Origin: Leucothrix arctica
GTDB taxonomy: Bacteria > Pseudomonadota > Gammaproteobacteria > Thiotrichales > Thiotrichaceae
Reading direction: 5' to 3'
Length of the DNA: 64,000 bases
Assembly: GCF_003172895.1 (NCBI RefSeq)
Contig: NZ_QGKL01000019.1
Coordinates: forward strand, 62,001-126,000
Position numbers and translations under genes: made by a program. The notes under the pieces are model-generated. The model made no database searches. It saw only the letters and a list, made by a program, of their open reading frames with translations, and had not been told where the DNA came from. Positions 54,069 to 61,806 of the stretch are shown in pieces (positions within the stretch are counted from its first letter, which is position 1; each line of letters starts with the position of its first letter).

Positions 54069-54215
54069 TAGTTACTGTGATTACTAATTGTGTTTTAGTA
54101 GCGCTATTTAACCACTATTTCGCGTGCTAATATCAGGTGAAATCATATTAATGGTATGTTTAATGAATGAAGAAATGGCACCTGAGCTCTATGCAAACAC
54201 CGGCAGTAATCAGTA

Positions 54216-54782
54216 ATGATGAGCATAACCTATAAGATCAACAAAGCTATTCGTATGACAACAGCACTCGAGAATTTCTGGTCAAGCTCTAGAGGATGGG
54301 CTCCTGAGTCAGCTGCTGAATTGCTAGCAGAAGCAAGACTTGATCGACAAATATCTTTTGCGCATACACTGTCAGATTATCTTGAACCTTTTCCGGAGGG
54401 CTCAGCTGAGGCTCGTATAATTCTTGGGTATACAACGTTACGAAGCATGGCTGAAGGAGCATTGAAGTTATTCTTTTCCGTTTGGTTTGAGGATTATCAG
54501 GCAGATGTAGACGCAGCGAGACGCAAAGGAGAACTAGTATCACCAGAAGATGTGAAGTTTGACTATCTGATATTTTTGTATGTTAGTAAGTTTGGTAACC
54601 AGTATCAAGATTTTCTTAGACAAGTTCAATACCGAGGGAATGCAATCCATCATTTCAAACATCGAGATATTGGCACTCAACAAGAGTTAATTGCAGACAT
54701 TGAAAGTTATTGTGATTTCTTAACAGCTATTAATGATGGACTGCCGTATCCAGATGAGATGTATAACCCAGCTCTAGCCTAA
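54216..54782 (+). CDS. Unknown protein B, 188 aa, with HEPN-like Arg-x4-His motif
   Basis: Helical and soluble; not recognised by family. TLRSMAEGALKLFFSVWFED (75-94) resembles the first core helix of HEPN/DUF4145-type proteins. VQYRGNAIHHFKHRDIG carries Arg140-x4-His145 at the corresponding later position. The start is uncertain: ATG 54216 and the next codon ATG are available, as is ATG 54255 (MTTALENFWSSSRGWAPESA), and none has a clear ribosome site. It lies 172 bp after protein A and 60 bp before protein C. Charged, Gly-poor composition suggests a cytoplasmic protein. Confidence 0.6.
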   Translation: MMSITYKINKAIRMTTALENFWSSSRGWAPESAAELLAEARLDRQISFAHTLSDYLEPFPEGSAEARIILGYTTLRSMAEGALKLFFSVWFEDYQADVDAARRKGELVSPEDVKFDYLIFLYVSKFGNQYQDFLRQVQYRGNAIHHFKHRDIGTQQELIADIESYCDFLTAINDGLPYPDEMYNPALA

Positions 54783-54842
54783 CTAAACGTTCGCCATCCC
54801 GATAAGGCTGGTGAGGAAAGACTTTAAATAGCAAAGGAAACT

Positions 54843-55406
54843 ATGAAGATAATATCGGGCTTAATTAGTATTATATTTATTATTCTAGCTTCTCTACATA
54901 TTTTTGTAGATGCAGTAACAATTGATGTGATCGCAATTATGCTAATTGTTTTGGCTTCTTTACCTTGGACACTACCCTACCTAAAATCTTTTGAGCTTCC
55001 AGGTGGGGTAAAAATTGAATTAAAAGATGTACAAACTGCAATTGAAAAAGTGTCTGGAGGTGACGACGAACCTTCGGTAGAAACATCAGATTATGATTAT
55101 CTAAAGGTAATATCTGCTCACGACCCAAGTCTTGCTCTTGTAGCAATTCGCATTGAAATTGAAAAAGCTGTCCGCTCTACACTTGATAGTGAGGAACGCC
55201 CAATTCCTTTATCGAGAGCTATTAATGAGTTAATTTCAAACGGCACCATTACACGAAGTATTGCTTCAGGTTTAACAGAATTTATACAATTAGGTAATCA
55301 AGCTGCTCATGGAGTTGAGGTTGATGCTCAAGCAGCAGACTATGTAATTGAAAATGCAGCAAATATATTAAAACCATTTAAAGAACAATTAGCTAATGCC
55401 AATTAA
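54843..55406 (+). CDS. Unknown membrane protein C, 187 aa, DUF4145/HEPN-like C-terminus
   Basis: Two closely spaced hydrophobic helices (about 3-20 and 28-46) anchor it. The motif FELPGGVKIELKDVQTAIEK (50-69) follows, then a helical cytoplasmic domain. Its LALVAIRIEIEKAVRSTLD helix and FIQLGNQAAHGVEVDAQAAD segment (Asn152...His156) closely resemble DUF4145-type HEPN domains, where the usual text is RNxAAHG. Here the Arg position is Gly, so ribonuclease activity is doubtful and a binding role is possible. It is preceded by an AAAGGAAAC ribosome site, so the start is secure. Last gene of the three. Confidence 0.68.
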   Translation: MKIISGLISIIFIILASLHIFVDAVTIDVIAIMLIVLASLPWTLPYLKSFELPGGVKIELKDVQTAIEKVSGGDDEPSVETSDYDYLKVISAHDPSLALVAIRIEIEKAVRSTLDSEERPIPLSRAINELISNGTITRSIASGLTEFIQLGNQAAHGVEVDAQAADYVIENAANILKPFKEQLANAN

Positions 55407-55531
55407 CAAGTAGCTGCATCGAAAAAACTACTCGCTCTCGCTCGCATTTTTCCGCTGAGCAATGCGTAAGAAAGGTATTCAAACCTAACCAAAGTCTTCT
55501 TTTTTTGATCGTTTGAATGATTCCAGGTACT

Positions 55532-55553
55532 AGACATAACATCCGATTATGCG
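55532..55553 (+). repeat. Second copy of the ACATAAC...TTATGCG motif
   Basis: Companion of the element at 54051-54068; the two enclose genes B and C. The loop differs in length by three bases. No other copy was noticed in the window. Confidence 0.4.
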
Positions 55554-55646
55554 AAGCTACGAGGACGACTTTCCGCTTCGTATGGTTTCAAAGAAACGAC
55601 TCCATCAAGTTGTAAATCTCTAGCAAGGGTATATCCTAGCCACTAA

Positions 55647-56471
55647 TTATTTTAACGCCTTAGAAAGCTCGTAATTTATAGTTAAGCGAAGCTCACTTTC
55701 AGAGTCCATATAATAGTCTCCTTCATTCCAATCTCCCCCCATATAGCCTTGTGTTAAAAATGGTTTAATCGCATTTTTAGCCTCTAGTTGGCGTATTGCC
55801 TTGATTAATTTGACCTTATTGATCGGGATTTTTTTACCGCTATAACCTGAAAATACTGGGCAGGCTTTGATAAAAGAATCAAACAACGCTGTACCGGTTT
55901 TGAATTTTATAAATTCTGATGAAGAACCATCATAGCTCGGAAGCGGTGGTTCAATTTGTTTTGTTGCCGCTGTATATTTAATGTCAGCAAAGGTTTTGTA
56001 GAAGCCATGAAATTCACAAGGGCTGATAGCGGGAAGAACACCAACTAGCTGCTTTTCTAACTGGGGTCTTATCTCGACTTTTGAATTGCTATTTTTCTTG
56101 CTTGGGCCAGCTTTTGCTATACGCATATTAATGCCAGCCTTAGCGTGGTTAAGGCCAAACTTTTCCAATGCTGACTTCATCTTTTCATAGTTGGTGTTTA
56201 GCTCTAGGCCACCAAATTTTCCATAATAATAGGCTGGAAGTTTCTTATCGGCAGAGTCATCGGAAACATGAATTACTGGGCAATCTTGAGTGAATTTTTT
56301 TATTTTTTGCTGATCATCAGTTGATCTGTAAATCTTTGCATTTTGCCCATCACCTAGCGTTGCTATTTCATAATCAAAAAGATCATCAAGAATACCATGT
56401 ATATTGCAAGCAGGAGCAGAGAGTGCACTCGATGCGCCGAACAGAGAAAAAAGCAGAATTAATGTTTTCAT
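55647..56471 (-). CDS. Secreted protein with two homologous CxxHG...CPV halves, unknown function
   Basis: 274 residues. Signal peptide MKTLILLFSLFGASSALSA, cleavage about residue 19. Two halves share a pattern: Cys22-x2-His25-Gly ... Cys64-Pro-Val, and Cys152-x2-His155-Gly ... Cys204-Pro-Val. Each is followed by a lysine-rich helix (MKSALEKFGLNHAKAGINMR and VKLIKAIRQLEAKNAIKPFL). I infer an internal duplication of a disulfide-linked or metal-binding module of about 100 residues in the periplasm. No family recognised. It is on the opposite strand to the surrounding accessory genes and has no partner gene. Confidence 0.72.
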   Translation of the reverse strand: MKTLILLFSLFGASSALSAPACNIHGILDDLFDYEIATLGDGQNAKIYRSTDDQQKIKKFTQDCPVIHVSDDSADKKLPAYYYGKFGGLELNTNYEKMKSALEKFGLNHAKAGINMRIAKAGPSKKNSNSKVEIRPQLEKQLVGVLPAISPCEFHGFYKTFADIKYTAATKQIEPPLPSYDGSSSEFIKFKTGTALFDSFIKACPVFSGYSGKKIPINKVKLIKAIRQLEAKNAIKPFLTQGYMGGDWNEGDYYMDSESELRLTINYELSKALK

Positions 56472-56552
56472 TTTTACTGACCGGTGATGGGGTAATTATG
56501 AGTATAGTTAGTAAATCATAGCTGTGCTGTTATATACGGTTTTTAGATACCC

Positions 56553-56596
56553 AAAAAAAAGGCAGTAATCGTCAAAGGATAATTACTGCCTTTTTT
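56553..56596 (+). terminator. Orphan copy of the LysM-gene terminator (repeat family member 2)
   Basis: A-run, GGCAGTAATC (56561-56570), loop, AATTACTGCC (56581-56590), T6. The stem has one mismatch relative to the other copies. No plus-strand gene precedes it within this 354-bp gap, so it appears to be left from a lost gene copy. The remainder of the gap is the promoter region of LysM copy 2. Confidence 0.88.
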
Positions 56597-56825
56597 CATT
56601 TCACAACTTGATGCGATACCAAAGATAAACCTGTGCTCCTAACGGACTAAAAAGCAGTCTTGCAAAGTCAACAGACCAAGCTGAGTAATGCTTTTAAACC
56701 ATACCAATCACAACCAAAAAACCATTACACAATCTTTACAAATACATAGCACAAACTTACACAAATGAGGTTCATGATACATCCATAAGTTAAACACCCC
56801 TCCCATTGGAAAAAAGGATATAACC

Positions 56826-57287
56826 ATGAAAATTTTAAACACAGTGATCGTGACATCAGTACTAGCGCTTGGCCTTGCAGGTAACTCAATGGCTGCACCT
56901 AGCCAAGTTCAGTTGCTTAAAATACAACAGCAAACGGCTCAAGCTAATAAACAAGCAGCACAGCAGAGAGCAGCTCAAATTCAACGTCAGGCTGCACAGC
57001 AAAAAGTAGTTCAGGCTAGACAGCAAGCGATAAAGGCACAGCAGCTACAGGCTGCTAAACAAAAAGCCGCTCAAGCTCAGCAACAAGCAGCTAAGAAACG
57101 CGTTGTTGTTCAAAAAGTACCAAGTAAGCAAGTGGCGCAAAGTAACTACCGTGTAGCGACAGGCGATACGCTATACCGCATTGCACAACGTAATAACGTT
57201 TCAGTAGAGACACTGGTTAAGCTAAACGGCCTTTGGGGCAGCAAAGCTAGCAACCTAAGCATAGGTGCAATCATTCGTCTTAAATAA
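56826..57287 (+). CDS. Secreted LysM-domain protein, copy 2
   Basis: 153 residues. The signal peptide MKILNTVIVTSVLALGLAGN is nearly identical to copy 1. The linker (about 33-105) is different in character: Gln/Ala-rich with QQAAQ-type repeats (AAQQRAAQIQRQAAQQKVVQ) that probably form a long helix, instead of the Lys-rich linker of copy 1. The C-terminal LysM domain is YRVATGDTLYRIAQRNNVSV onwards (about 108-153). It binds peptidoglycan. Same ribosome site and terminator as copy 1, 6.6 kb away. Confidence 0.92.
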   Translation: MKILNTVIVTSVLALGLAGNSMAAPSQVQLLKIQQQTAQANKQAAQQRAAQIQRQAAQQKVVQARQQAIKAQQLQAAKQKAAQAQQQAAKKRVVVQKVPSKQVAQSNYRVATGDTLYRIAQRNNVSVETLVKLNGLWGSKASNLSIGAIIRLK

Positions 57288-57308
57288 TAACGAATCATAG
57301 CGCGCAAT

Positions 57309-57347
57309 AAAAAGGCAGTAATCGTCAGAGGATGATTACTGCCTTTT
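57309..57347 (+). terminator. Terminator of LysM copy 2 (repeat family member 3)
   Basis: GGCAGTAATCGTC (57314-57326) pairs with GATGATTACTGCC (57331-57343), flanked by A5 and T4. It is near-identical to the hairpin after LysM copy 1. Confidence 0.9.
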
Positions 57348-57422
57348 GCATTAAGCCGTCTGTACTTTATGATAAAGTGACTTTCATCATTTCACTCCAA
57401 CCAATAACGGATCTTAAACACT

Positions 57423-57509
57423 ATGCTAAATTTTATTAAAGCCAATATGCTTTGGGTAGTCGTGGGTTGTGTATTGCTCGCTGCCTATATTTTTTCCGCA
57501 ACGGCTTAG
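57423..57509 (+). CDS. Very small single-span membrane protein, 28 aa
   Basis: The frame reads MLNFIKANMLWVVVGCVLLA, then AYIFSATA and a stop: a short basic N-terminus and one complete transmembrane helix. It is too short for usual gene finders. The frame is clean, with no alternative use of this 200-bp gap, and the composition is exactly that of bacterial small membrane proteins. A GGATCTT-like ribosome site lies 8 bp before the ATG. Regulatory binding to a larger membrane protein is a common role of such peptides; the partner is unknown. Confidence 0.5.
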   Translation: MLNFIKANMLWVVVGCVLLAAYIFSATA

Positions 57510-57546
57510 CCACAAAACCACCCTGTTTGCATTCGGCTTTCTACGC

Positions 57547-58284
57547 TTACGACTTCAAGAAGCCCTGCTTCTGACAAAACGCTAACAAATGCTCACGCTT
57601 TTTCAACTGGACTGCCGCTGCTGTTTGCTCAGACCAGTTACTCGCTTTCTGGTTATCGCCACGACTTAGGTAGTACTCGTGTATCTGTTGGTCATAAGCG
57701 TCCACATCAGACTGACAACGAGTCGCATCGTACTTGTCTTTATGAAGTACCACTTCAACCGGTAAACGAGGCTTCAAGTCAGGCTCAGCATCTGGCCAAC
57801 CTAGACACATTCCAAACACCGGAATAACTTGCTCTGGTAATTCTAATAATTCAGCCACCTGCGCTGGATCATTACGAATGCCGCCAATAAACACCGCGCC
57901 TAAGCCTTCTGACTCAGCGCCTAGCATCAAGTTTTGCGCCATTAGCGCAGCATCCATTGTTGCCGCTAGGAAGTGCTCAGTATTCCCTTCTAACTCACCT
58001 AAGCCTTGTTTGATCGAGGCATATTCAACCCGCGACAAGTCAGCACAAATCACCAAAAACTCAGATGCAGCTGCTACCCATGTTTGCCCACCGGCTAACG
58101 TTGCGATTTTCTGACGCGTGTCCACATCAGTCACTTGTACTAGCGAGTACGCTTGAATGAAGCTTGACGTTGCCGCACCTTGGGCACATCGAATCAGCTT
58201 GTATAAAAGCTCAGGCTCAATCGCCTTATCTTTGTATTTACGAATAGATTTATGAGCGAGCTGAGCATCTAAAATTGGGTTCAT
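57547..58284 (-). CDS. nfsA: NfsA-type oxygen-insensitive NADPH nitroreductase
   Basis: 245 residues, FMN-dependent nitroreductase family. The FMN-binding N-terminus HKSIRKYKDKAIEPELLYKL, then CAQGAATSSFIQAYSLVQVT, the GLGAVFIGGIRNDPAQVAEL segment and FGMCLGWPDAEPDLKPRLPV are all characteristic of NfsA/Frp. It performs two-electron reduction of nitroaromatics and quinones with NADPH. The C-terminal tail (LKKREHLLAFCQKQGFLKS) is the usual helical clamp. Monocistronic. Confidence 0.93.
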   Translation of the reverse strand: MNPILDAQLAHKSIRKYKDKAIEPELLYKLIRCAQGAATSSFIQAYSLVQVTDVDTRQKIATLAGGQTWVAAASEFLVICADLSRVEYASIKQGLGELEGNTEHFLAATMDAALMAQNLMLGAESEGLGAVFIGGIRNDPAQVAELLELPEQVIPVFGMCLGWPDAEPDLKPRLPVEVVLHKDKYDATRCQSDVDAYDQQIHEYYLSRGDNQKASNWSEQTAAAVQLKKREHLLAFCQKQGFLKS

Positions 58285-58308
58285 AATCGTCCACCTATTA
58301 ATTTCACC

Positions 58309-58346
58309 TAAAAAAAAAGCTACCCACCCTAAAAGGATAAGTAGCT
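58309..58346 (-). terminator. Terminator of the SHOCT-domain gene
   Basis: On the minus strand AGCTAC (58341-58346 side) pairs with GTAGCT and is followed by eight T residues. It lies 54 bp beyond the stop of the gene at 58400. Confidence 0.75.
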
Positions 58347-58399
58347 GATTATTTTATTACAGTTGTTATACGAACCTTGGGTGTCGGTTCTTACAAAAC

Positions 58400-59161
58400 T
58401 TATAGTCGAGCAAGTAGCTCTGACTTTTTCTTACCGTATTCTTCATCAGTCAATATGCCTGCTTTGTTTAGCTCAGACAGTTTATTGATCAATGCAAACG
58501 TCTCATCTGACGCGCCATTATTGACAGCGGGTGCAGGTGTGAAAGCTGGCTCAGACATAGGTGCTGGTGCTGGCTCAACAAAGTTATTATTGGGTTGTTG
58601 CGGCTTGTTGCCTGCACCGTTACCAGAAACAATTGGCAAGCTACTGACAGGAATAGTCCCGAACTGGCTACTAAAAGTCAGTGAGTCATTACCACCTTGC
58701 TGCTGGCTAACGCCACCAATCTGGTTATCAAGTGTGTCATAAACCGTTACTTGGCCATTCACTTCTACTGCTAGTCTGCCGTTAAAAACAGCGTAGCGTG
58801 TATTGTTTTGTCCACCACTACTAAACGGTGCGCCTAGCTCACTCGGCCACCACTGATTAGAGCCCGGAGTGCCCGCAGGAATAGTCGGAAACATTTCGTT
58901 ATTTGCGAGTGCGTTTGACAAGTCGTTACATAGGTTATTAACCGTTGCTTGTAAGCCTTGGTTAAACATGTCGCCAACCATCGTCATTCCACCACGCATC
59001 CACTGGCCACCCCCACCCAACTCAGGGCAGTTAAATTGTGCCATAGAACCTGAGCCATTATTTACTGCAACTAACATGTGTACGACGGCATCCGTACTTA
59101 GATTATAGCGATTAGACAACTCGTTAACGATACGTTGTCCGGTGTTAGTAAGGCTTTGCAT
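58400..59161 (-). CDS. SHOCT domain-containing protein
   Basis: 253 residues from ATG 59161 (MQSLTNTGQRIVNELSNRYN); the longer upstream frame was rejected. The N-terminal third contains SNRYNLSTDAVVHMLVAVNN and a glycine-rich GGGGQWMRGGMTMVGDMFNQ segment. The middle (NTRYAVFNGRLAVEVNGQVT) is a beta-type region followed by a Pro/Asn-rich linker. The last 30 residues INKLSELNKAGILTDEEYGK are a classical SHOCT module, a short helical pair found at protein ends. This architecture is typical of uncharacterised SHOCT proteins that may bind membranes or oligomerise. No signal peptide. Confidence 0.82.
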   Translation of the reverse strand: MQSLTNTGQRIVNELSNRYNLSTDAVVHMLVAVNNGSGSMAQFNCPELGGGGQWMRGGMTMVGDMFNQGLQATVNNLCNDLSNALANNEMFPTIPAGTPGSNQWWPSELGAPFSSGGQNNTRYAVFNGRLAVEVNGQVTVYDTLDNQIGGVSQQQGGNDSLTFSSQFGTIPVSSLPIVSGNGAGNKPQQPNNNFVEPAPAPMSEPAFTPAPAVNNGASDETFALINKLSELNKAGILTDEEYGKKKSELLARL

Positions 59162-59298
59162 AAGGTTCTCTTTATATTGAAAATATAGAATGTAGTGGAT
59201 CAAGCCTTGATAATAGCACCTCTAAAAAAAACCGTGATGCTTTACTTCATTACTATTCAAAAATAAACAAATGCGTGTCTGATTATTGACTAATAAAG

Positions 59299-59664
59299 CT
59301 AACTGTCTAGCCAAGCTTCGGCTTCTGCCACTTGGTCTAAGTCAAATGCTTTTATGTCGATACCTGGAATGACGGCACCTTTGATTTCACTGGCTTTTTG
59401 CAGCCATGATCGGTCAGTGAGTACCGCGGCACGGTCAAATTTCCCGAGGAGTCCAAATAGCGCTGGCAGACGTGTGAACTCTACGCCAATTGCGCCGAGT
59501 GATGGGAGGTGTAGATCAATGATGGTATAGCGCATTTTTCCGTGTTTGACGCTTTCAGATTTTGCTATCAAATCATCAAGTGCAAACTTCATGCTTTCAG
59601 CATCTAGCTTGCCACTGATTTCAATATCTACACGGTTTTCACCCTTTGATGTCACATTAAACAT
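59299..59664 (-). CDS. SpoIIAA-like STAS-fold protein
   Basis: 121 residues from ATG 59664 (MFNVTSKGENRVDIEISGKL). Key segments are LDAESMKFALDDLIAKSESV, then RYTIIDLHLPSLGAIGVEFT and a terminal DLDQVAEAEAWLDS. It matches PF11964, the SpoIIAA-like family, and corresponds to the N-terminal half of the fusion protein at 9003-9872. The usual phosphorylatable serine of true SpoIIAA is not evident. Likely a small ligand- or membrane-associated regulator; partner unknown. Confidence 0.82.
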   Translation of the reverse strand: MFNVTSKGENRVDIEISGKLDAESMKFALDDLIAKSESVKHGKMRYTIIDLHLPSLGAIGVEFTRLPALFGLLGKFDRAAVLTDRSWLQKASEIKGAVIPGIDIKAFDLDQVAEAEAWLDS

Positions 59665-59751
59665 GGCGCTCTCCTCTGTATTTGTAAGTCTCCTACAACG
59701 ACCAATATACGTTATATCGAGCACTTTAACATTAGCAAGCGCCTTTACCCC

Positions 59752-60270
59752 TCAGTGCTTAGGTACTTCCACCACGATTGTCTCTGCTAGGTAGTCATGT
59801 AGGCAGCGACGGTCTTCTCGAAAGATAAATAGTCCATCCACCAGACCAATGATTGAGCCAATCACAGGGATTTGAAATACTAAGGTTTGTGGTAAATAGC
59901 GTACACTAAAGACTTTCCAAAGCGGCAATATCTGCTCACTTTCTCTATCGACTATTTTAATCTTCAACAGTCTTTTGCCAATCGTTTGACCGTATTTAGC
60001 GAGAAAATTACCGTGCAGTACTAGGTACATCACCAGCCCAAAGACGACGATCACAAGCGAATCAAAAATAGTCAGTGTCAGCTCTGTCGACTTCTCCCAA
60101 AACCCCATGTAATACAAAAATGGCAGTGACACGACCAAGCCAATACCCGCATCAATAATAAACGCTAGAAATCTGTCTGACTTAGTCGCCAGTTGAAGTC
60201 CTTTTGACGCATCATTTATTGGGTCTGACAGTTGTGCTTTAGGCGGTGCAAAAACGTCTTCTGAATCCAT
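59752..60270 (-). CDS. RDD family membrane protein
   Basis: 172 residues. A cytoplasmic N-terminus (1-30) precedes the RDD core: KSDRFLAFIIDAGIGLVVSL (Arg and Asp of the first helix), a second helix with FDSLVIVVFGLVMYLVLHG, GQTIGKRLLKIKIVDRESEQ, and the late Asp of CLHDYLAETIVV. RDD proteins are small multi-span proteins, some of which act as Na+(Li+)/H+ antiporters, but most are of unknown function. It is 88 bp downstream-oriented from the SpoIIAA-like gene start and may share its transcript. Confidence 0.9.
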   Translation of the reverse strand: MDSEDVFAPPKAQLSDPINDASKGLQLATKSDRFLAFIIDAGIGLVVSLPFLYYMGFWEKSTELTLTIFDSLVIVVFGLVMYLVLHGNFLAKYGQTIGKRLLKIKIVDRESEQILPLWKVFSVRYLPQTLVFQIPVIGSIIGLVDGLFIFREDRRCLHDYLAETIVVEVPKH

Positions 60271-60463
60271 TCTTTATTACCTTAATCTGTGGGGTTTAGT
60301 CGTAGAACACGAGGCGATGAGTTTACAGTAGCTTCATCGCTATATAAATGAAGTCAACTTAACGACACATCGATACCGCACACATCATGCGACAAAACAC
60401 AACTTTCCCGCTAGTATACGCACTGCTGTATAACTGGCTTTTACTTACCAAAGGAATCACCGA

Positions 60464-60895
60464 ATGCTTGGATCGTTACTGTTTATCGCTGCGCTTGTTA
60501 CATGTGTTGGCTTACTGACTGCTATATACCGACGTCAACCGTTGAAGCGACTAACATTGATTAAGCCAGGTATCGTGTTTTTTCCTAAATACATTGCGGC
60601 TTATACGCGCAGTGACGCTGATGTAGCGTTGACTATTGGGCAGTTAGGTTTTCGTAGAAACGAAATGACGGGGTTGTATTCTCGCGGCACGATGCGTACA
60701 GGGTTAAACACTAAGTCCATCAAGCTGACTATTTCAATGGATTATGAGAAAAAAGAGATTTCTATCTACTCTTCATTTTTCGGTATTTTGTTTGATAATG
60801 GTGACATTTGGCAATTAGCACATGATGCAATCAATGGACTAGAAGTTGAGAAAGACAGAACACAAGCGTTGGTTGATCTGTTTGATAATAAGTAA
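60464..60895 (+). CDS. Membrane-anchored hypothetical protein, 143 aa
   Basis: One N-terminal transmembrane helix (about 2-21; MLGSLLFIAALVTCVGLLTA) is followed by a basic junction YRRQPLKR. A soluble domain of 120 residues follows, including FFPKYIAAYTRSDADVALTI and SIKLTISMDYEKKEISIYSS. The positive-inside rule puts the domain in the cytoplasm. I do not recognise the family. It is upstream of thiD on the same strand with a 51-bp gap but has no obvious link to thiamine metabolism. Confidence 0.68.
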   Translation: MLGSLLFIAALVTCVGLLTAIYRRQPLKRLTLIKPGIVFFPKYIAAYTRSDADVALTIGQLGFRRNEMTGLYSRGTMRTGLNTKSIKLTISMDYEKKEISIYSSFFGILFDNGDIWQLAHDAINGLEVEKDRTQALVDLFDNK

Positions 60896-60946
60896 TAAAT
60901 ATTCCCCCACAACTAATCCAATAAACTGCCCACGCTAGGAGCTTTT

Positions 60947-61795
60947 ATGTCAAGCCACACCGCAACATCTACTCAACCGTTATCAACGCCCATTGTGTTA
61001 ACAATTGCTGGCTCTGACAGCGGTGGTGGCGCGGGTATTCAAGCGGATATAAAAGCAATTTCAGCAACGGGTAGTTTTGCCTGTTCTGCGATCACTGCCA
61101 TTACTGCGCAAAACACCCTTGGCGTCTCGGCCATCTTCCCTATTCCACTTGAGCATATCGAAAAGCAACTCGACGCTGTGTTTACGGATTTGAATGTGAT
61201 TGCCGTTAAAGTCGGCATGCTGGCAGACACTGACATCATTAAAGTAGTAGCTGCGAAAATCAAACAGTACAATCCTCAGTTTGTCGTCATTGACCCTGTC
61301 ATGGTGGCAACAAGTGGCGATATGCTGTTGAAAGAGTCAGCGGTTGCTACGTTAAAATCAGTGCTATTCCCACTAGCCGACTTGATTACCCCCAACTTAC
61401 CAGAAGGCGCTGCCTTAACGGGTATGAGCGTTCCACAGGATGAGTTGGACATGGAGAAGATGATTGGCCAACTGCGTGACTTGAACGTCAACGCAGTGCT
61501 ATTAAAAGGCGGGCATTTAGAAGCTAATCAGAACAGTAACGACTTGCTTATCTTCCCTGATGAGGTTCACTCCTTGAGTGCAAAACGTATCGCCACTAAA
61601 AACACACATGGCACAGGCTGCACGCTGTCTTCGGCTATCGCGTCTTACTTAGCGCAAGGTAATGATTTGATACAGTCCGTTAAGTTGGGTAAACGATACA
61701 TCTCTGAGGCCATTGCTCACGCTGATGAGCTAAGTATTGGCCAAGGTCATGGCCCAGTGAATCACTTTTACGACGGGCATTTAGCGGTTCGTTGA
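60947..61795 (+). CDS. thiD: Hydroxymethylpyrimidine/phosphomethylpyrimidine kinase
   Basis: 282 residues, ribokinase fold. It phosphorylates HMP and HMP-P in thiamine synthesis. Motifs are LTIAGSDSGGGAGIQADIKA at the N-terminus (substrate site), VIDPVMVATSGDMLL, DLITPNLPEGAALTG and the anion hole/catalytic KNTHGTGCTLSSAIASYLAQ with its catalytic Asp replaced by the usual Cys-Thr context of ThiD. The first 13 residues before the core are extra and poorly conserved-looking. No TPP riboswitch was seen in the 51-bp leader, so TPP control at this gene is unlikely. Confidence 0.94.
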   Translation: MSSHTATSTQPLSTPIVLTIAGSDSGGGAGIQADIKAISATGSFACSAITAITAQNTLGVSAIFPIPLEHIEKQLDAVFTDLNVIAVKVGMLADTDIIKVVAAKIKQYNPQFVVIDPVMVATSGDMLLKESAVATLKSVLFPLADLITPNLPEGAALTGMSVPQDELDMEKMIGQLRDLNVNAVLLKGGHLEANQNSNDLLIFPDEVHSLSAKRIATKNTHGTGCTLSSAIASYLAQGNDLIQSVKLGKRYISEAIAHADELSIGQGHGPVNHFYDGHLAVR

Positions 61796-61806
61796 GTTGT
61801 TCAGAC

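Noticed and set aside
54780-54842. GCCTAAC start after gene B as an attC core site
   Set aside because: No complementary GTTRRRY follows before gene C; the short gap is more simply a ribosome-site spacer.
60896-60946. TPP riboswitch before thiD
   Set aside because: The 51-bp gap is too short for the element, and the conserved CUGAGA and ACCUGAUC blocks are missing.
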